Positions 1-10,354 of a stretch of 64,000 bases of DNA are shown piece by piece. Where the stretch lies: assembly GCF_964355755.1 (NCBI RefSeq), contig NC_092671.1, forward strand, positions 25,976,070 to 26,040,069. The letters run 5' to 3'. The notes below the pieces were generated by a model that was given only the letters and a program-made list of their open reading frames with translations, had not been told where the DNA came from and made no database searches. This DNA comes from Antedon mediterranea (lineage: Eukaryota > Echinodermata > Crinoidea > Comatulida > Antedonidae). The stretch's first letter is position 1. Each line of letters starts with the position of its first letter. The translations under genes and the position numbers were made by a program.

Positions 1-247
1 TTACAAGCATTATTACCCCAGTATTTTTTTGGATCAAACACGTATGGAAACATACTCCCATAATGCAGCCGGTAACCTGCGCAGTTGTGTCTAGATATAA
101 CTGGGTACCCATTTATACACCTGGGTGGAGAGAGGCAACGTAAGTAAAGTATCTTGCCTACGGATACAAGCAATGCGGCAAGAGTTGGATTCGAACCTAG
201 GTCTGACGATCGGTAGTCCAACGTCCAACACACTGCGCCACACGCCC
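1..247 (-). mobile_element. tRNA-derived SINE, cut off by the window start
   Basis: Read on the minus strand, the right end begins with a tRNA-like head: a pol III A-box-like stretch (TGGCGCAGTGTG) and a B box (GGTTCGAATCC, complement of 187-197). The body then runs leftward off the window. The sequence is nearly identical to the complete copy at 1678-1991 and sits at the same position in its R-A host unit, so the two were duplicated together with the unit rather than inserted twice. No coding capacity. Confidence 0.85.
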
Positions 248-1677
248 TTTAAAGAGCCGTATCTGACCATTGCATTGCCCAGTCTGTAAAATTACAACAG
301 GCCTACTTTATATTATTGTGTGTTTCCCTGTTTATCGATACCATGAAGGAAAACGTTTTTGTTCAATCAGAAAACTTTGCGAGATTTTTTTTAATGGATA
401 TTATAATTTATAGTTAGTCACCTGATTTTTGTGGCAAATCATTAATAGTTTTGACATTGTTAGGGTTAGGGACTATAAGACAGATTTTGGTTGCATGATT
501 GTGGAAAACCATCAATGTGGGTTTTTCTTCATACAAGCTACAGCCAAAATAAAATAGGGGTATATTTTTTTTCAAAGTCATCGTCAAACGCTGAGAGTCA
601 ATACAGTATTTCAAACGCATTCTTTCACCTCTAATTGCTCACATTTAATTAATAATATACTGAAATAAATTCGAGAAAACATTAACTTATTGTGTTTTGT
701 TTTATTTATTGATCGTTGTTTATCGTTTGTAAACCACAGAAAACCACAACTATAAAGAATAAAACATAAATTCACAAAATGCAACAAATTAATACAGTTT
801 TTGCGAGTGCAATCATGAAACATTAATATTATAAGTACTTTATCGAAACATATAAAAATAATTGTGCAGATAATAGCACGTTGATATAAAATTCTTTCTA
901 TTTACAAGGAATTCATTTAATATTTAAATTTATTTCAAACGAAATGAAGAATCTGGGAAGTTTACAATCAAGCAACAACACCACATTCTACGTGAATTCT
1001 GCTGTACGTGAACTAGCCTTAATACCGCCTGATTACGGTATATAGGCCTACAGTATTAGCTTCAGAATAAATGACGACGCATTTGTTGTACCTTGATAGA
1101 CAGAGCCCCAAGCAGACAGCCCACATTACAGATAATCTGCTCTGCAGCACAATACAACTGTACACGCGGTGATTCAACTAAAAGCAGTAAAAAAGATTTT
1201 GGCACACAAGGCGTATCATATAATTTGCGGACCATGACCGAAGCACTTCCGCTTCGATCTATTCGACGAAAATCAAAAAAGGATAACTATTTTCTGCTTT
1301 ATACTTAATTTAATGTAATGGTGATCTAATAACAGGCGTAACAACACATAATACATATTGTAGTTTAATACTGGCTTAAATATTTTTGTTTTATATAAAC
1401 TGTATTCTAAAAAATGACAATTTAGAACTTAATTTTGCAATAGTACCTAATTTGGCGCCTTGAACGCCAAATTAAGTGCGGTACCTCATTTGGCAGTGGT
1501 ACCTCATTTGGCGTGACACCCCTACTGTTCTGTATCCCGTTTGTCTTAATTTCCAAGTAAAAATGAGGTACCACCACGTAACTCCTTATTATTAGGCCTA
1601 TTATCATAGAAGAGTACTATACGGACGTCGTACCTGGAAATCACGGGAATTCAGTGTTTGTTGACCAATCATTTTTT
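248..1677. repeat. R-A tandem unit, copy 1
   Basis: About 1.43 kb of AT-rich non-coding DNA that recurs at 1992, 3420, 10355 and 11781 and in part elsewhere. The small reading frames inside (such as 414-620 or 1422-1607 on the minus strand) recur only because the DNA recurs; they resemble no family I know and differ by frame-neutral and frame-breaking changes alike. Landmarks are a TTAGGGTTAGGG stretch near 463, a hairpin at 1448-1474 and a run of GGTACCTCATTTGGC motifs at about 1480-1515. I see no transposase or RNA gene. It behaves like satellite DNA or a tandemly amplified non-autonomous element. Confidence 0.85.
1448..1474. other. Perfect hairpin conserved in R-A units
   Basis: Ten-base arms (TAATTTGGCG and its complement CGCCAAATTA) flank a seven-base loop. 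It is followed by related GGTACCTCATTTGGC motifs in direct and inverted orientation. The arms are retained in the R-A copies at about 3187, 10125, 11550, 14125 and 33547, while the loop varies (ccttgaa or ccttaaa). It could be a structural end or replication signal of the element; function unknown. Confidence 0.6.
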
Positions 1678-1991
1678 ATAATAATAATAATAATACCACA
1701 TTTATATAGCGCCCTTTTCATGAGTAATCATGCTCAAAGGCGCTTTACAAGCATTATTACCCCAGTATTTTTTGGGATCAAACACGTATGGAAACATACT
1801 CCCATAATGCAGCCGGTAACCAGCGCAGTTGTGTCTAGATCTAACTGGGTACCCATTTATACACCTGGGTGGAGAGAGGCAACGTAAGTAAAGTATCTTG
1901 CCTACGGATACAAGCAATGCGGCAAGAGTTGGATTCGAACCTAGGTCTGACGATCGGTAGTCCAACGTCCAACACACTGCGCCACACGCCC
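1678..1991 (-). mobile_element. tRNA-derived SINE, full length, inside R-A
   Basis: On the minus strand the order is a tRNA-like head with A box (near 1973-1984) and B box (1931-1941, GGATTCGAACC on the plus strand), a central body, a segment reading AAAGGGCGCTATATAAATG, and a simple (TAT/ATT)n tail at 1679-1696. This architecture, including the GCGCTATATAAATG-type end before a trinucleotide tail, is typical of widespread invertebrate tRNA-SINEs (Meta-SINE-like; family assignment is inference). Unoccupied R-A copies (for example around 3419) read straight through, placing the insertion in a T6A3 tract with a 3-4 bp apparent target duplication. Confidence 0.85.
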
Positions 1992-3419
1992 TTTAAAGAG
2001 CCGTATCTGACCATTGCATTGCCCAGTCTGTAAAATTACAACAGGCCTACTTTATATTATTGTGTTTTCCCTGTTTATCGATACCATGAAGGAAAACGTT
2101 TTTGTTCAATCAGAAAACTTTGCGAGATTTTTTTTAATGGATATTATAATTTATAGTTAGTCACCTGATTTTTGTGGCAAATCATTAATAGTTTTGACAT
2201 TGTTAGGGTTAGGTACTATAAGACAGATTTTGGTTGCATGATTGTGGAAAACCATCAATGTGGGTTTTTCTTCATACAAGCTACAGCCAAAATATAATAG
2301 GGGTATATATTTTTTCAAAGTCATCGTCAAACGCTGAGAGTCAATACAGTATTTCAAACGCATTCTTTCACCTCTAATTGCTCACATTTAATTAATAATA
2401 TACTGAAATAAATTCGAGAAAACATTAACTTATTGTGTTTTGTTTTATTTATTGATCGTTGTTTATCGTTTGTAAACCACAGAAAACCACAACTATAAAG
2501 AATAAAACATAAATTCACAAAATGCAACAAATTAATACAGTATTTGCGAGTGCAATCATGAAACATTAATATTATAAGTACTTTATCGAAACATATAAAA
2601 ATAATTGTGCAGATAATAGCACGTTGATATAAAATTCTTTCTATTTACAAGGAATTCATTTAATATTTAAATTTATTTCCAACGAAATGAAGAATCTGGG
2701 AAGTTTACAATCAAGCAACAACACCACATTCTACGTGAATTCTGCTGTACGTGAACTAGCCTTAATACCGCCTGATTACGGTATATAGGCCTACAGTATT
2801 AGCTTCAGAATAAATGACGACGCATTTGTTGTACCTTGATAGACAGAGCCCCAAGCAGACAGCCCTCATTACAGATAATATGCTCTGCAGCACAATACAA
2901 CTGTACACGCGGTGATTCAACTAAAAGCAGTAAAAAGATTTTGGCACACAAGGCGTATCATATAATTTGCGGACCATGACCGAAGCACTTCCGCTTCGAT
3001 CTATCCGACGAAAATCAAAAAAGGATAACTATTTTCTGCTTTATACTTAATTTAATGTAATGGTGATCTAATAACAGGCGTAACAACACATAATACATAT
3101 TGTAGTTTAATACTGGCTTAAATATTTTTGTTTTATATAAACTGTATTCTAAAAAATGACAATTTAGAACTTAATTTTGCAATAGTACCTAATTTGGCGC
3201 CTTAAACGCCAAATTAAGTGCGGTACCTCATTTGGCAGTGGTACCTCATTTGGCGTGACACCCCTACTGTTCTGTATCCCGTTTGTCTTAATTTCCAAGT
3301 AAAAATGAGGTACCACCACGTAACTCCTTATGATTAGGCTTATTATCATAGAAGAGTACTATACGGACGTCGTACCTGGAAATCACGGGAATTCAGTGTT
3401 TGTTGACCAATCATTTTTT
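1992..3419. repeat. R-A tandem unit, copy 2
   Basis: Near-identical to copy 1 along its full length, with scattered substitutions and one-base indels (for example a shorter A run near 2933). It joins copy 3 directly without the SINE, at the sequence tgttgaccaatcatttttt / aaagagccg. Non-coding. Confidence 0.85.
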
Positions 3420-4327
3420 AAAGAGCCGTATCTGACCATTGCATTGCCCAGTCTGTAAAATTACAGCAGGCCTACTTTATATTATTGTGTTTTCCCTGTT
3501 TATCGATACCATGAAGGAAAACGTTTTTGTTCAATCAGAAAACTTTGCGAGATTTTTTTTAATAGATATTATAATTTATAGTTAGTCACCTGATTTTTGT
3601 GGCAAATCATTAATAGTTTTGACATTGTTTAGGGTTAGGGACTATAAGACAGATTTTGGTTGCATGATTGTGGAAAACCATCAATGTGGGTTTTTCTTCA
3701 TACAAGCTACAGCCAAAATATAATAGGGGTATATATTTTTTCAAAGTCATCGTCAAACGCTGAGAGTCAATACAGTATTTCAAACGCATTCTTTCACCTC
3801 TAATTGCTCACATTTAATTAATAATATACTGAAATAAATTCGAGAAAACATTAACTTATTGTGTTTTGTTTTATTTATTGATCGTTGTTTATCGTTTGTA
3901 AACCACAGAAAACCACACCTATAAAGAATAGAACATAAATTCACAAAATGCAACAAATTAATACAGTATTTGCGAGTGCAATTATAAAACATTAATATTA
4001 TAAGTACTTTATCGAAACATATACAAATAATTGTGCAGATAATAGCACGTTGATATAAAATTCTTTCTATTTACAAGGAATTCATTTAATATTTAAATTT
4101 CTTTCAAACGAAATGAAGAATCTGGGAAGTTTACAATCAAGCAACAACACCACATTCTACGTGAATTCTGCTGTACGTGAACTAGCCTTAATACCGCCTG
4201 ATTACGGTATATAGGCCTACAGTATTAGCTTCAGAATAAATGACGACGCATTTGTTGTACCTTGATAGACAGAGCCCCAAGCAGACAGCCCACATTACAG
4301 ATAATCTGCTCTGCAGCACAATACAAC
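3420..4327. repeat. R-A tandem unit, copy 3, left part
   Basis: R-A sequence continuing from copy 2, interrupted at 4327 by the gypsy-type LTR element. The remainder of the same unit resumes at 9831, and CAAC is duplicated across the insertion (4324-4327 and 9831-9834). Confidence 0.85.
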
Positions 4328-4488
4328 GCCAGTGCGCCCTCATGGGCTGGAGTTGTTCGTGCGTTGTTGCTTTGATTTCCATGTTGTTGTATTGAGTTAT
4401 TGACTGTTATTAAAATACATTATTCGCATTACATCGGTCTATGTGTGATCTGTAGAGTTGTGGCATATAAACATCAACCTTATTGGCG
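4328..4488 (+). repeat. 5' LTR of gypsy-type element
   Basis: 161 bp starting GCCAGTGCGCCC and ending CCTTATTGGCG, repeated without visible change at 9670-9830. Very short for an LTR. The terminal five bases form a small inverted repeat (GCCA...TGGC). Confidence 0.9.
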
Positions 4489-4506
4489 TGGTGGCAGCCC
4501 AAGATA
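4489..4506 (+). other. Primer binding site of gypsy-type element
   Basis: Starts with TGG at the first base after the LTR and reads TGGTGGCAGCCC, the complement of a tRNA 3' end terminating in CCA. Position and first bases fit a reverse-transcription primer site; I cannot name the tRNA. Confidence 0.65.
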
Positions 4507-4642
4507 TTCGGACCTTCCGCTTAAAACCAGTGAGTTATTAGTTGTTGAACTTAGGCCTAGCCTAGGCCCATCCATACCATTATTTACGAGATCGCACTAA
4601 CGCACAGAGGCGTACGACCAGCCAGCACATATAGCTGGTAGG

Positions 4643-7600
4643 ATGGCGAACGTTAACAGAGCTCCTAAACAGTGGAGCTTAACCAAAACTGAAACAATAA
4701 ACTCATTTGAGTCATGGCGGCAGAACATTATTTATACACTTTCGTTGGATGAAAATTTTGCTCCATTCTTGATGGAAGGCACACAATGGGGCCCCAAAAC
4801 CAGAGCATCTCCACTCCGCCTATTTGAGGACGATGATGACACTGTCCCTAGAGCACGTCGACGTACTGCTCAGCAAAAGGTACACATGCTCGAGCTCATG
4901 CTAGGCCAGATCGCAAACTTCTGTCCTATTATTTCTCGAAGCACAATTGTTAAAAGCTCCACGTCCATCTCGCAAATCTGGCAGGCCATCCGACTTCACT
5001 ATGGTTTCCAAACGACCGGAGGTCACTTCTTAGACTTTGCCACTATTCACCTCGAGGCTGGTGAACGTCCAGAAGATTTGTATCAACGACTATTGGCATT
5101 TGCTGACGATAATTTGCTACGCACTGGAGGCGGAATTAATCATCACGGCGTCGCGATCACAGAGGATGAAGAAATGACACCTACTGTGGAGAACTTTATT
5201 GTGTTAACCTGGTTATCCCTTATCCATAAAGACCTCCCGCGTCTAGTCAAGCAACGATATGGAACTGATCTGCGAGATCGTACCCTGGCGACAATAAAGC
5301 CCGAAATTTCGCAAGCGATGGATTCTCTTCTCGATGAATTGCGTGCTACAGAAGACACACGCGCAATGCGTACTTTCGCAACACCTCCCACGGTCAACTA
5401 TCAACGCGCTTCTCGCACGTCTCGTAATACTACTAGTCATATTCGTCGACAGCTAAAGTCTTGTCCTCTTTGCAAACAGGCTGGTCGAAAGCATGACACC
5501 CACTTTCTCAGTGGATGCATTCACTTACCTGAACAGGACCGGAAGTACATGGTCAGGGCTAGACAGGTCATCGGAATCATTGAAGGTATCGAGGAGACTG
5601 ACGTTAGCGATGACGCCAGTTTAGCAGATAACCAGACAGAACAGGCTGCACTACGTGTGCAGATCAGACAGTCGCCCTATCTCGACGTTTTCCACAATCA
5701 CCACACGGCACGTATTACTATCGACAGTGGTGCCACCGGCAATATGATCTCCCTTGCCGCAGCGACAGCCCTATCGGCCGAAATTAGAGAATCATCTCAA
5801 TCAGCCCACCAAGCAGATGGCTCATCTCCATTAAAGGTTGTCGGCGAGACAACAATTACATTTTCCCGCGACCATATTGAACTTCTTTTTGACGGCCTCG
5901 TAGTCGAACGACTCGATGTGGATATTCTGGCAGGCACACCCTTTATGGAAAACAATGACATCGCCATTCGTCCAGCGAAACGTCAAGTAGTCATAGGGAA
6001 CACTTCTTCTTATACGTACGGTTCTAAGGACACTACTAAGACCCCTGCCATTCGTCGCGCTCAAGTATTACGCGCTCCTAGCAGCTTAACTACTCTGTGG
6101 CCCGGTGACTTCATAGAGTTACAAATCCAAGAAGGTGTTTCGACTCATGATAATGAGCTCGCCCTTGAACCTCGCAGCTATACTCATCGACCTCCTACCT
6201 GGCCAGAGTATGGTACTATTCACAGCATTGACGGAAAAATTCGCATTGAAAATAACACATCATTACCTCAGGTTCTTAAACGAAACGAACACTTCTGTCA
6301 GATACGCCCTGTCTTTGTCCCGGACGATTGTAATACCAATGACCACACTTGTAAACCTCCTGTGAAAACCTGTTCATCACCACGCCCCACACAATCGACA
6401 CTACATTCATTGCAAATTCACCTTGACCCTGATCGTATCATTCCCCCTACAATCCGACAAAGATTTAAATCTCTTAACGAAGAGTTCGATGTTGTTTTTG
6501 ATCCGCATATCAAATGCTATAATGGCGCAGCCGGTCCCTTCCAAGCCGTCGTTAATATGGGCCCTGTACAGCCACCACAGCGAAAAGGCAGACTTCCACA
6601 GTATTCGCGAGACAAACTTGTTGAGCTTCAAGAGAAGTTCGACGACTTAGAGAAGATGGGTGTTTTTGTGCGACCTGAAGATGCGGGTATTCATGTAGAA
6701 TATTTAAACCCATCATTCTTAGTAAAGAAAGACAGCGGAGGATTCCGCCTTGTAACCGCCTTTGCGGATGTCGGTCGATACGCGAAACCTCAGCCTTCAC
6801 TAATGCCTGACGTAAACTCTGTACTTCGTCATATCGCTAGGTGGAAGTACATTATCTCTACAGACCTCACTAAGGCATTTTATCAGATACCGCTTTCACG
6901 CGAATCGATGAAGTACTGCGGAGTGGCCACGCCCTTCAGAGGAATCCGTGTATACGCCAGGTCTGCTATGGGAATGCCGGGATCTGAAACAGCGCTGGAG
7001 GAACTAACCCGCCGCGTCTTAGGAGAGCTTCTCTCTGAAGGCGTCATTGCCAAGATTGCAGACGATCTCTACTGCGGAGGAGACACCCTAGATGAGTTAC
7101 TTTGCAACTGGCGCCGACTGCTGTCCGAACTTTATAGATGCGGCCTCAGTCTCTCAGCAAGTAAGACATTTATCTGCCCAAAAACTACCACTATACTCGG
7201 GTGGACATGGTCCCTTGGCACGTTAAGAGCCAATCCACATCGTATTTCGACGCTCGCTACGTGTTCTCCCCCTAAGACTGTAAAGGGCCTCCGATCGTTC
7301 ATTGGGGCGTATAAAGTGCTCGCACGGGTTATCCCCAACTGCGCTTCCATCCTCACACCTTTAGACGATGCTGTGGCTGGCCGACAGTCCCAAGACAAAA
7401 TCACGTGGTGTGATGCCCTTTGTGAAGATTTTCAGTCTGCTCAAAAGTTGCTCACAACCAGCCAAACAATCACGTTACCCCATCCAGATGACCAGCTTTG
7501 GATAGTCACTGATGGTTCAGTAAAAAGACACGGAATTGGGGCAACACTATACATTAGACGAGACGATAGTCTGCGGATCTCCGGATTCTTTAGTGCCAAA

Positions 7601-9484
7601 CTTAGAGCTCGACAGCTTACGTGGCTCCCGTGTGAGATCGAAGCCCTGGCAATCGCTGTCGCAGTTAAGCATTTTAGTCCATATGTTGTTCAATCTACTA
7701 AACGAGCTTGTGTTTTAACTGACAGTAAACCGTGCGTGCAGGCTTTTGAAAAGCTTTGCCGGGGTGAATTTTCCGTGAGCCCCAGAGTATCAACTTTCCT
7801 GTCCTCTGCTAGCCGATACCAGGTTTCCGTTCGACACCTAGCTGGTTCCGCGAATGTTCCCTCAGACTTTGCAAGCCGCAATGCTCCTGAATGCATTGAT
7901 GCCAATTGCCAGGTATGTTCCTTTGTTCAGCGCTCTGAGGAATCAGTTGTACTCAGAATCGCTTCACACGATTTCATCACAGGTCAATCCAAGTTGCCCT
8001 TCACAAGTAGGTCCGCATGGCTTTCACTACAATCTGAATGCCCTGATTTACGTAGGGTACACGCCCACTTAATCCAAGGTACGCGTCCTTCTAAAAAGGT
8101 TACCGATAAGAGAGATGTCAAGCGCTACCTCGCTGTCGCATCACTTAGCAAAGACAACCTTCTCGTGTCTCTCGTTCATGAGCCACTTGCTCCTCCACGA
8201 GAAAGAATTATTGTTCCACGCCCGTTTTTGCATGGCCTGCTTACTGCCTTACACATCCGATTAGACCACCCGACTTGTCACCAACTCAAACAAATGGCAC
8301 ATCGATATTTTTATGCCCTCGACATGGATAAATCGATCGAAGTCACCACCTCATCTTGCCACCAATGCGCCACCCTTCGCCGAATTCCTAAGGCCTCTAT
8401 CGATCAGTCTACTGGCGACCCACCGGAAACTGTGGGTGTTACGTTCGCTGCAGATGTCATGAAGCGCAATCGTCAATTCATTCTGATTGTGAGAGAAGCG
8501 GTAACGTCATTCACAGTCGCTTGTTTTCTTGACAACGAACAGCGTAACTCACTTCGTGACGCTCTTATCCGAATGTGCGTTGAGCTCCGTCCCCTTGATG
8601 GTCCCCACGCCATTATCCGTGCAGACGGGGCACCTGGATTCCAAGCACTTGTTAATGACTCATTACTCAAGCAGGAACGCATCTGTATTGAAATAGGCCG
8701 ACTTAAAAATGTTAATAAAAATCCAATTGCCGAGAAGGCTATTCAAGAACTGGAAGATGAGCTACTTCGTTTGGATCCTGACGCTGGTTTTATCTCGCCT
8801 ATTGCACTCGCTCGTGCAACCGCACAACTCAACTCACGCATTCGCTCCCGTGGTTTATCCGCTCGTGAGATGTGGACCCAGCGTGACCAGTTTTCCCACG
8901 AACAGATCCCACTCTCTGACCTCGAGCTTATCCGCGAACAGCACTCATCACGCACCTCTAATCACAAATACAGTCGAAGTTCAAAAGCTCCCACTCGTGA
9001 ACTTGCTCCTGCAACTCTTGTGGAGGTGGGTGATCTCGTATACCTGTATGCAGATCTTAACAAGTCTAACGCTCGTAAGAGATACCTTGTCGTATCTGTT
9101 GATGGTACATGGTGTTGCGTTCGCAAGTTCAGTGGAACCCAGTTACGAAACACATCGTACCGTGTTAAGCGATCCGAATGCTTTAAAGTTCCTAGCTCTA
9201 TACTTGCTCCTAGTACACTTACCTCACGAAAGTACCAGAGTGAGGGATCGGACAATGAGGATAATACATTTGGACCTACCGTGGTTGCCCCAGTTCAGCC
9301 TGTCATTCCTGTTGAGATATCTTCTCCGCTTGTCGACGGTGCCACAAACACCGTCCTTGAAGATGTTCATGATAATGATCCGGCCTACAACCAGATTCGT
9401 GATGAACCAACTTCTCAGTCTTGTTCAAGACCTCAACGCTCTCACCACCTACCAAACCGATTTGATGAATTTATTATGGACTAG
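4643..9484 (+). CDS. Gag-Pol polyprotein, Ty3/gypsy-type (1,613 aa, intact)
   Basis: Single frame coding capsid and all enzymes for copying and integrating the element. Seen in order: a Gag region (residues 1-270); a CCHC-like knuckle C274-C277-H287-C292 with atypical spacing (CX2CX9HX4C); an aspartic protease with DSG at 361-363; reverse transcriptase (about 640-870) with catalytic D741 and D807-D808; RNase H with D957, E998/E1000 and D1027; integrase with an HHCC zinc module (H1204, H1209, C1239, C1242) and the triad D1271, D1328, E1364 (D-D-35-E). The protease-RT-RNase H-integrase order is that of Ty3/gypsy. The RT box reads IADD rather than the usual YxDD. Gag and Pol are fused with no frameshift or stop. 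The ATG follows LTR and PBS by about 150 bases and opens the longest frame. There is no envelope frame downstream. Confidence 0.95.
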   Translation: MANVNRAPKQWSLTKTETINSFESWRQNIIYTLSLDENFAPFLMEGTQWGPKTRASPLRLFEDDDDTVPRARRRTAQQKVHMLELMLGQIANFCPIISRSTIVKSSTSISQIWQAIRLHYGFQTTGGHFLDFATIHLEAGERPEDLYQRLLAFADDNLLRTGGGINHHGVAITEDEEMTPTVENFIVLTWLSLIHKDLPRLVKQRYGTDLRDRTLATIKPEISQAMDSLLDELRATEDTRAMRTFATPPTVNYQRASRTSRNTTSHIRRQLKSCPLCKQAGRKHDTHFLSGCIHLPEQDRKYMVRARQVIGIIEGIEETDVSDDASLADNQTEQAALRVQIRQSPYLDVFHNHHTARITIDSGATGNMISLAAATALSAEIRESSQSAHQADGSSPLKVVGETTITFSRDHIELLFDGLVVERLDVDILAGTPFMENNDIAIRPAKRQVVIGNTSSYTYGSKDTTKTPAIRRAQVLRAPSSLTTLWPGDFIELQIQEGVSTHDNELALEPRSYTHRPPTWPEYGTIHSIDGKIRIENNTSLPQVLKRNEHFCQIRPVFVPDDCNTNDHTCKPPVKTCSSPRPTQSTLHSLQIHLDPDRIIPPTIRQRFKSLNEEFDVVFDPHIKCYNGAAGPFQAVVNMGPVQPPQRKGRLPQYSRDKLVELQEKFDDLEKMGVFVRPEDAGIHVEYLNPSFLVKKDSGGFRLVTAFADVGRYAKPQPSLMPDVNSVLRHIARWKYIISTDLTKAFYQIPLSRESMKYCGVATPFRGIRVYARSAMGMPGSETALEELTRRVLGELLSEGVIAKIADDLYCGGDTLDELLCNWRRLLSELYRCGLSLSASKTFICPKTTTILGWTWSLGTLRANPHRISTLATCSPPKTVKGLRSFIGAYKVLARVIPNCASILTPLDDAVAGRQSQDKITWCDALCEDFQSAQKLLTTSQTITLPHPDDQLWIVTDGSVKRHGIGATLYIRRDDSLRISGFFSAKLRARQLTWLPCEIEALAIAVAVKHFSPYVVQSTKRACVLTDSKPCVQAFEKLCRGEFSVSPRVSTFLSSASRYQVSVRHLAGSANVPSDFASRNAPECIDANCQVCSFVQRSEESVVLRIASHDFITGQSKLPFTSRSAWLSLQSECPDLRRVHAHLIQGTRPSKKVTDKRDVKRYLAVASLSKDNLLVSLVHEPLAPPRERIIVPRPFLHGLLTALHIRLDHPTCHQLKQMAHRYFYALDMDKSIEVTTSSCHQCATLRRIPKASIDQSTGDPPETVGVTFAADVMKRNRQFILIVREAVTSFTVACFLDNEQRNSLRDALIRMCVELRPLDGPHAIIRADGAPGFQALVNDSLLKQERICIEIGRLKNVNKNPIAEKAIQELEDELLRLDPDAGFISPIALARATAQLNSRIRSRGLSAREMWTQRDQFSHEQIPLSDLELIREQHSSRTSNHKYSRSSKAPTRELAPATLVEVGDLVYLYADLNKSNARKRYLVVSVDGTWCCVRKFSGTQLRNTSYRVKRSECFKVPSSILAPSTLTSRKYQSEGSDNEDNTFGPTVVAPVQPVIPVEISSPLVDGATNTVLEDVHDNDPAYNQIRDEPTSQSCSRPQRSHHLPNRFDEFIMD

Positions 9485-9634
9485 TGGTTTTACGATCTTG
9501 CACGTTATTTTATTTTTTAACAAGTTTCACTCTGAATAACATGATTTTTTTTTTTGCTTTGATTTTGTGATGCCGGTTACCATATGTTTTGCTTTTCTCA
9601 TGTATTGCTTTAAAGGATATTGTTTAGATTAAAA

Positions 9635-9662
9635 CTGATTAAGAAAGAAGAAGAAAGAAAAG
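9635..9662 (+). other. Polypurine tract of gypsy-type element
   Basis: A nearly pure A/G run (AAGAAAGAAGAAGAAAG) ending a few bases before the 3' LTR at 9670, where plus-strand priming is expected. Confidence 0.7.
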
Positions 9663-9669
9663 TAGTCAC

Positions 9670-9830
9670 GCCAGTGCGCCCTCATGGGCTGGAGTTGTTC
9701 GTGCGTTGTTGCTTTGATTTCCATGTTGTTGTATTGAGTTATTGACTGTTATTAAAATACATTATTCGCATTACATCGGTCTATGTGTGATCTGTAGAGT
9801 TGTGGCATATAAACATCAACCTTATTGGCG
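9670..9830 (+). repeat. 3' LTR of gypsy-type element
   Basis: 161 bp identical by eye to 4328-4488. It is followed at once by CAAC and the remainder of the interrupted R-A unit. Confidence 0.9.
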
Positions 9831-10354
9831 CAACTGTACACGCGGTGATTCAACTAAAAGCAGTAAAAAAGATTTTGGCACACAAGGCGTATCATATAAT
9901 TTGCGGACCATGACCGAAGCACTTCCGCTTCGATCTATTCGACGAAAATCAAAAAAGGATAACTATTTTCTGCTTTATACTTAATTTAATGTAATGGTGA
10001 TCTAATAACAGGCGTAACAACACATAATACATATTGTAGTTTAATACTGGCTTAAATATTTTTGTTTTATATAAACTGTATTCTAAAAAATGACAATTTA
10101 GAACTTAATTTTGCAATAGTACCTAATTTGGCGCCTTAAACGCCAAATTAAGTGCGGTACCTCATTTGGCAGTGGTACCTCATTTGGCGTGACACCCCTA
10201 CTGTTCTGTATCCCGTTTGTCTTAATTTCCAAGTAAAAATGAGGTACCACCACGTAACTCCTTATGATTAGGCCTATTATCATAGAAGAGTACTATACGG
10301 ACGTCGTACCTGGAAATCACGAGAATTCAGTGTTTGTTGACCTATCATTTTTTA
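9831..10354. repeat. R-A tandem unit, copy 3, right part
   Basis: Continues the unit interrupted at 4327. It shares private variants (cgagaattcag, gacctatcat) with copy 4, indicating local duplication. Confidence 0.85.

Larger units (their letters stand above)
4328..9830 (+). mobile_element. Complete Ty3/gypsy-type LTR retrotransposon
   Basis: A 5,503-bp element with 161-bp LTRs at both ends that I read as identical, one uninterrupted gag-pol frame, a TGG-starting primer binding site directly after the 5' LTR (TGGTGGCAGCCC at 4489), and a purine-rich tract before the 3' LTR (about 9635-9660). It splits an R-A unit cleanly and is flanked by the 4-bp duplication CAAC. Identical LTRs and an open frame imply very recent insertion, and the element may still be mobile. 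The LTR ends (GCCAG...TTGGCG) are not the usual TG...CA. Confidence 0.95.

Noticed and set aside
463-475. TTAGGGTTAGGG as a telomere remnant
   Set aside because: Only two telomere-type hexamers, present once per R-A unit. Too short to indicate an interstitial telomere.
414-823. Recurrent 68- and 70-codon minus-strand frames in R-A as a small gene pair
   Set aside because: They recur because the DNA repeats. They resemble no protein family, start and stop shift between copies, and no codon-level conservation is evident.
8709-9539. 276-codon frame overlapping the end of gag-pol, possible env or accessory gene
   Set aside because: It lies almost wholly inside the integrase and C-terminal coding region in another frame, has no signal peptide or transmembrane pattern in the right place, and is best seen as a shadow frame.
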